NCBI RefSeq assembly: GCF_029603165.1
Contig: NZ_JAQSVC010000002.1
Span: 434,001-498,000, forward strand
Origin: Galbibacter pacificus
Lineage (GTDB): Bacteria > Bacteroidota > Bacteroidia > Flavobacteriales > Flavobacteriaceae
Length of the DNA stretch: 64,000 bases
Reading direction: 5' to 3'
Shown here: positions 63,008-64,000 of the stretch, one piece after another
How positions within the stretch are numbered: the stretch's first letter is position 1
Layout of the letters: every line of letters begins with the position of its first letter
The notes under the pieces: model-generated
Told to the model about the DNA's origin: nothing
Seen by the model: only the letters and a program-made list of their open reading frames with translations
Database searches by the model: none
Made by a program: the position numbers and the translations under genes

Positions 63008-64000
63008 TTAAAAACCAATAGCGGTATCGTCTCCACGTTTATCGGCACCGCCTTCTAAAGTGCCGTTTTTTAGCACTAAAATTGCATCGACTAAACCAAT
63101 TATCCTAGCTTTTGATTCGTTGATTTGATATCCCAATGCTTTTAGGGTTTCTATTTTTTCTTTTTCAAAGCCATTGGGCTCCATTAATATTTCATCGGGA
63201 AGCCATTGGTGGTGAAACCTTGGCTGGTTAACAGCTTCTTGCATCCCCATATTAAATTCATAAACATTTAAAATGGTTTGCAATACCGAAGTAATAATGG
63301 TAGAACCGCCCGGGGTACCTACAACCATTAACAAGTTACCATTTTTTTCAACAATCGTTGGTGTCATGCTGCTCAGCATACGCTTTTCAGGGGCAATACT
63401 ATTGGCTTCGGTACCAAGAAGACCAAACATGTTCGGTACACCGGGCTTGGCACTAAAATCGTCCATTTCGTTGTTGAAGAAAAAGCCCAGCTCTTCAGAA
63501 TACAATTTTGATCCATAGGCACCGTTGAGCGTAGTGGTTACCGATACGGCATTCCCGGAAGTGTCCACAATGGAAAAATGCGTTGTTTGGTTACTTTCCA
63601 CAATTTCGATTTCTCCGTGCGATACTTCAGAAGAAGGTGTTGCGGCTTTAAAAGAAAAATTGTTCATTCTTTCATTTAAATAATAATCGCTAAGTAATTT
63701 TTTTTCAGGAACTTCCACAAAATCAGGATCTCCTAAAAAATAAGCTCGGTCTGCATAGGCGCGTCGTTCGGCTTCTGTAATTAACTGGATGGCCTTTACC
63801 GAGTTGTGCCCTAGTTTACCAACTTTGTATGGAGCTATCATTTTCATTATTTCGGCCAAGGTAATTCCGCCACTGCTCGGTGGGCCCATAGAGATTATTT
63901 TTAAGTCTTTATAACTGAACACAACTGGATCCCGCCAAACGGCATTGTAACGTGCCAGGTCTTCTTTTGTTATCAATCCACCGTTTTTTTGAATAAAAGT
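63008..64000 (-). CDS. ggt: Gamma-glutamyltransferase, C-terminal part (5' end outside window)
   Basis: The frame runs on past an internal Met at 63976 to the window end (TFIQKNGGLITKEDLARY), so the gene continues upstream. The small-subunit start with nucleophile Thr is in NQTTHFSIVDTSGNAVSVTT; the substrate loop APEKRMLSSMTPTIV and GTPGGSTIITSVLQTILNV are intact. It self-cleaves before the Thr and hydrolyses or transfers gamma-glutamyl groups, typically in the periplasm. Its glutamate metabolism link with nearby pxpABC is suggestive only. Confidence 0.92.
   Translation of the reverse strand, partial: TFIQKNGGLITKEDLARYNAVWRDPVVFSYKDLKIISMGPPSSGGITLAEIMKMIAPYKVGKLGHNSVKAIQLITEAERRAYADRAYFLGDPDFVEVPEKKLLSDYYLNERMNNFSFKAATPSSEVSHGEIEIVESNQTTHFSIVDTSGNAVSVTTTLNGAYGSKLYSEELGFFFNNEMDDFSAKPGVPNMFGLLGTEANSIAPEKRMLSSMTPTIVEKNGNLLMVVGTPGGSTIITSVLQTILNVYEFNMGMQEAVNQPRFHHQWLPDEILMEPNGFEKEKIETLKALGYQINESKARIIGLVDAILVLKNGTLEGGADKRGDDTAIGF

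Noticed and set aside
1-64000. CRISPR arrays, tRNA or rRNA genes, insertion sequences
   Set aside because: No regularly spaced repeats, no tRNA-like T-loop and acceptor pairs, no rRNA stretches and no transposase were found by reading. A covariance-model or repeat scan would be decisive.

Overview
The window is chromosome of a Bacteroidota bacterium, almost certainly a member of the Flavobacteriaceae (genus not assignable from the sequence alone). Support comes from TTG-N18/19-TAnnTTTG promoters (clearest before the SRP RNA and aroC), weak Shine-Dalgarno signals, many lipoproteins, a long multi-membrane-segment signal peptidase I, IorAB oxidoreductase and a DUF1704/QEGLA protein. It is host chromosome interrupted by one prophage of about 30 kb.

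Left host arm (1-25549): AraC-type regulator end, lepB, iorAB, an M1 aminopeptidase, two tandem patatin-like lipases, a YciO/TsaC-type protein with a glycosyltransferase, a thioesterase, a glutaminyl cyclase, the SRP RNA, a TalC/FSA-type transaldolase, an ArsC-like protein, an HPF-type hibernation factor, a metallophosphoesterase, aroC, a dicarboxylate symporter coupled to a DUF1704 peptidase, an Hpt protein with a receiver lacking its phosphoacceptor Asp, and two exported proteins. The arm ends in the 5' half of comM (yifB).

Prophage (25550-55515): it splits comM at a 5-bp core, GATGT. Joining its two ends rebuilds an attP with nested inverted repeats around the core. From left to right it carries: a large serine integrase; a leftward lysogeny-side cluster with three tightly packed membrane-protein genes; an early promoter with a built-in operator; a divergent family-A-like polymerase and a PD-(D/E)XK nuclease; a sigma-like factor; terminase small subunit; a cassette with a minimal tyrosine recombinase; terminase large subunit; a dual-frame tail gene; tail genes and tape measure; protease-scaffold, capsid, tail tube, portal and connector; tail fibre and a BACON-containing adhesin; a lysis module with a GH24 lysozyme; and two leftward moron genes beside attR. 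A repeated element (TTCTTCC-like box, 15-16 bp, then GTTAATT) stands before the sigma gene and five other units. It looks like a phage-specific promoter class that would tie sigma, packaging, head and tail expression into one regulon.

Right host arm (55511-64000): decayed 3' half of comM, the 5-oxoprolinase genes pxpABC, an uncharacterised helical protein, an N-acetylmuramidase, a lipoprotein, a membrane protein, an anchored protein and the C-terminal part of gamma-glutamyltransferase running off the window.

The most notable points are the phage promoter set with its matching sigma factor, the dual-frame gene at 37624-38357, the polymerase-like replication protein, the leftward membrane-protein triad, the TerS/TerL cassette, and a comM gene with at least five lesions around a prophage that looks intact.
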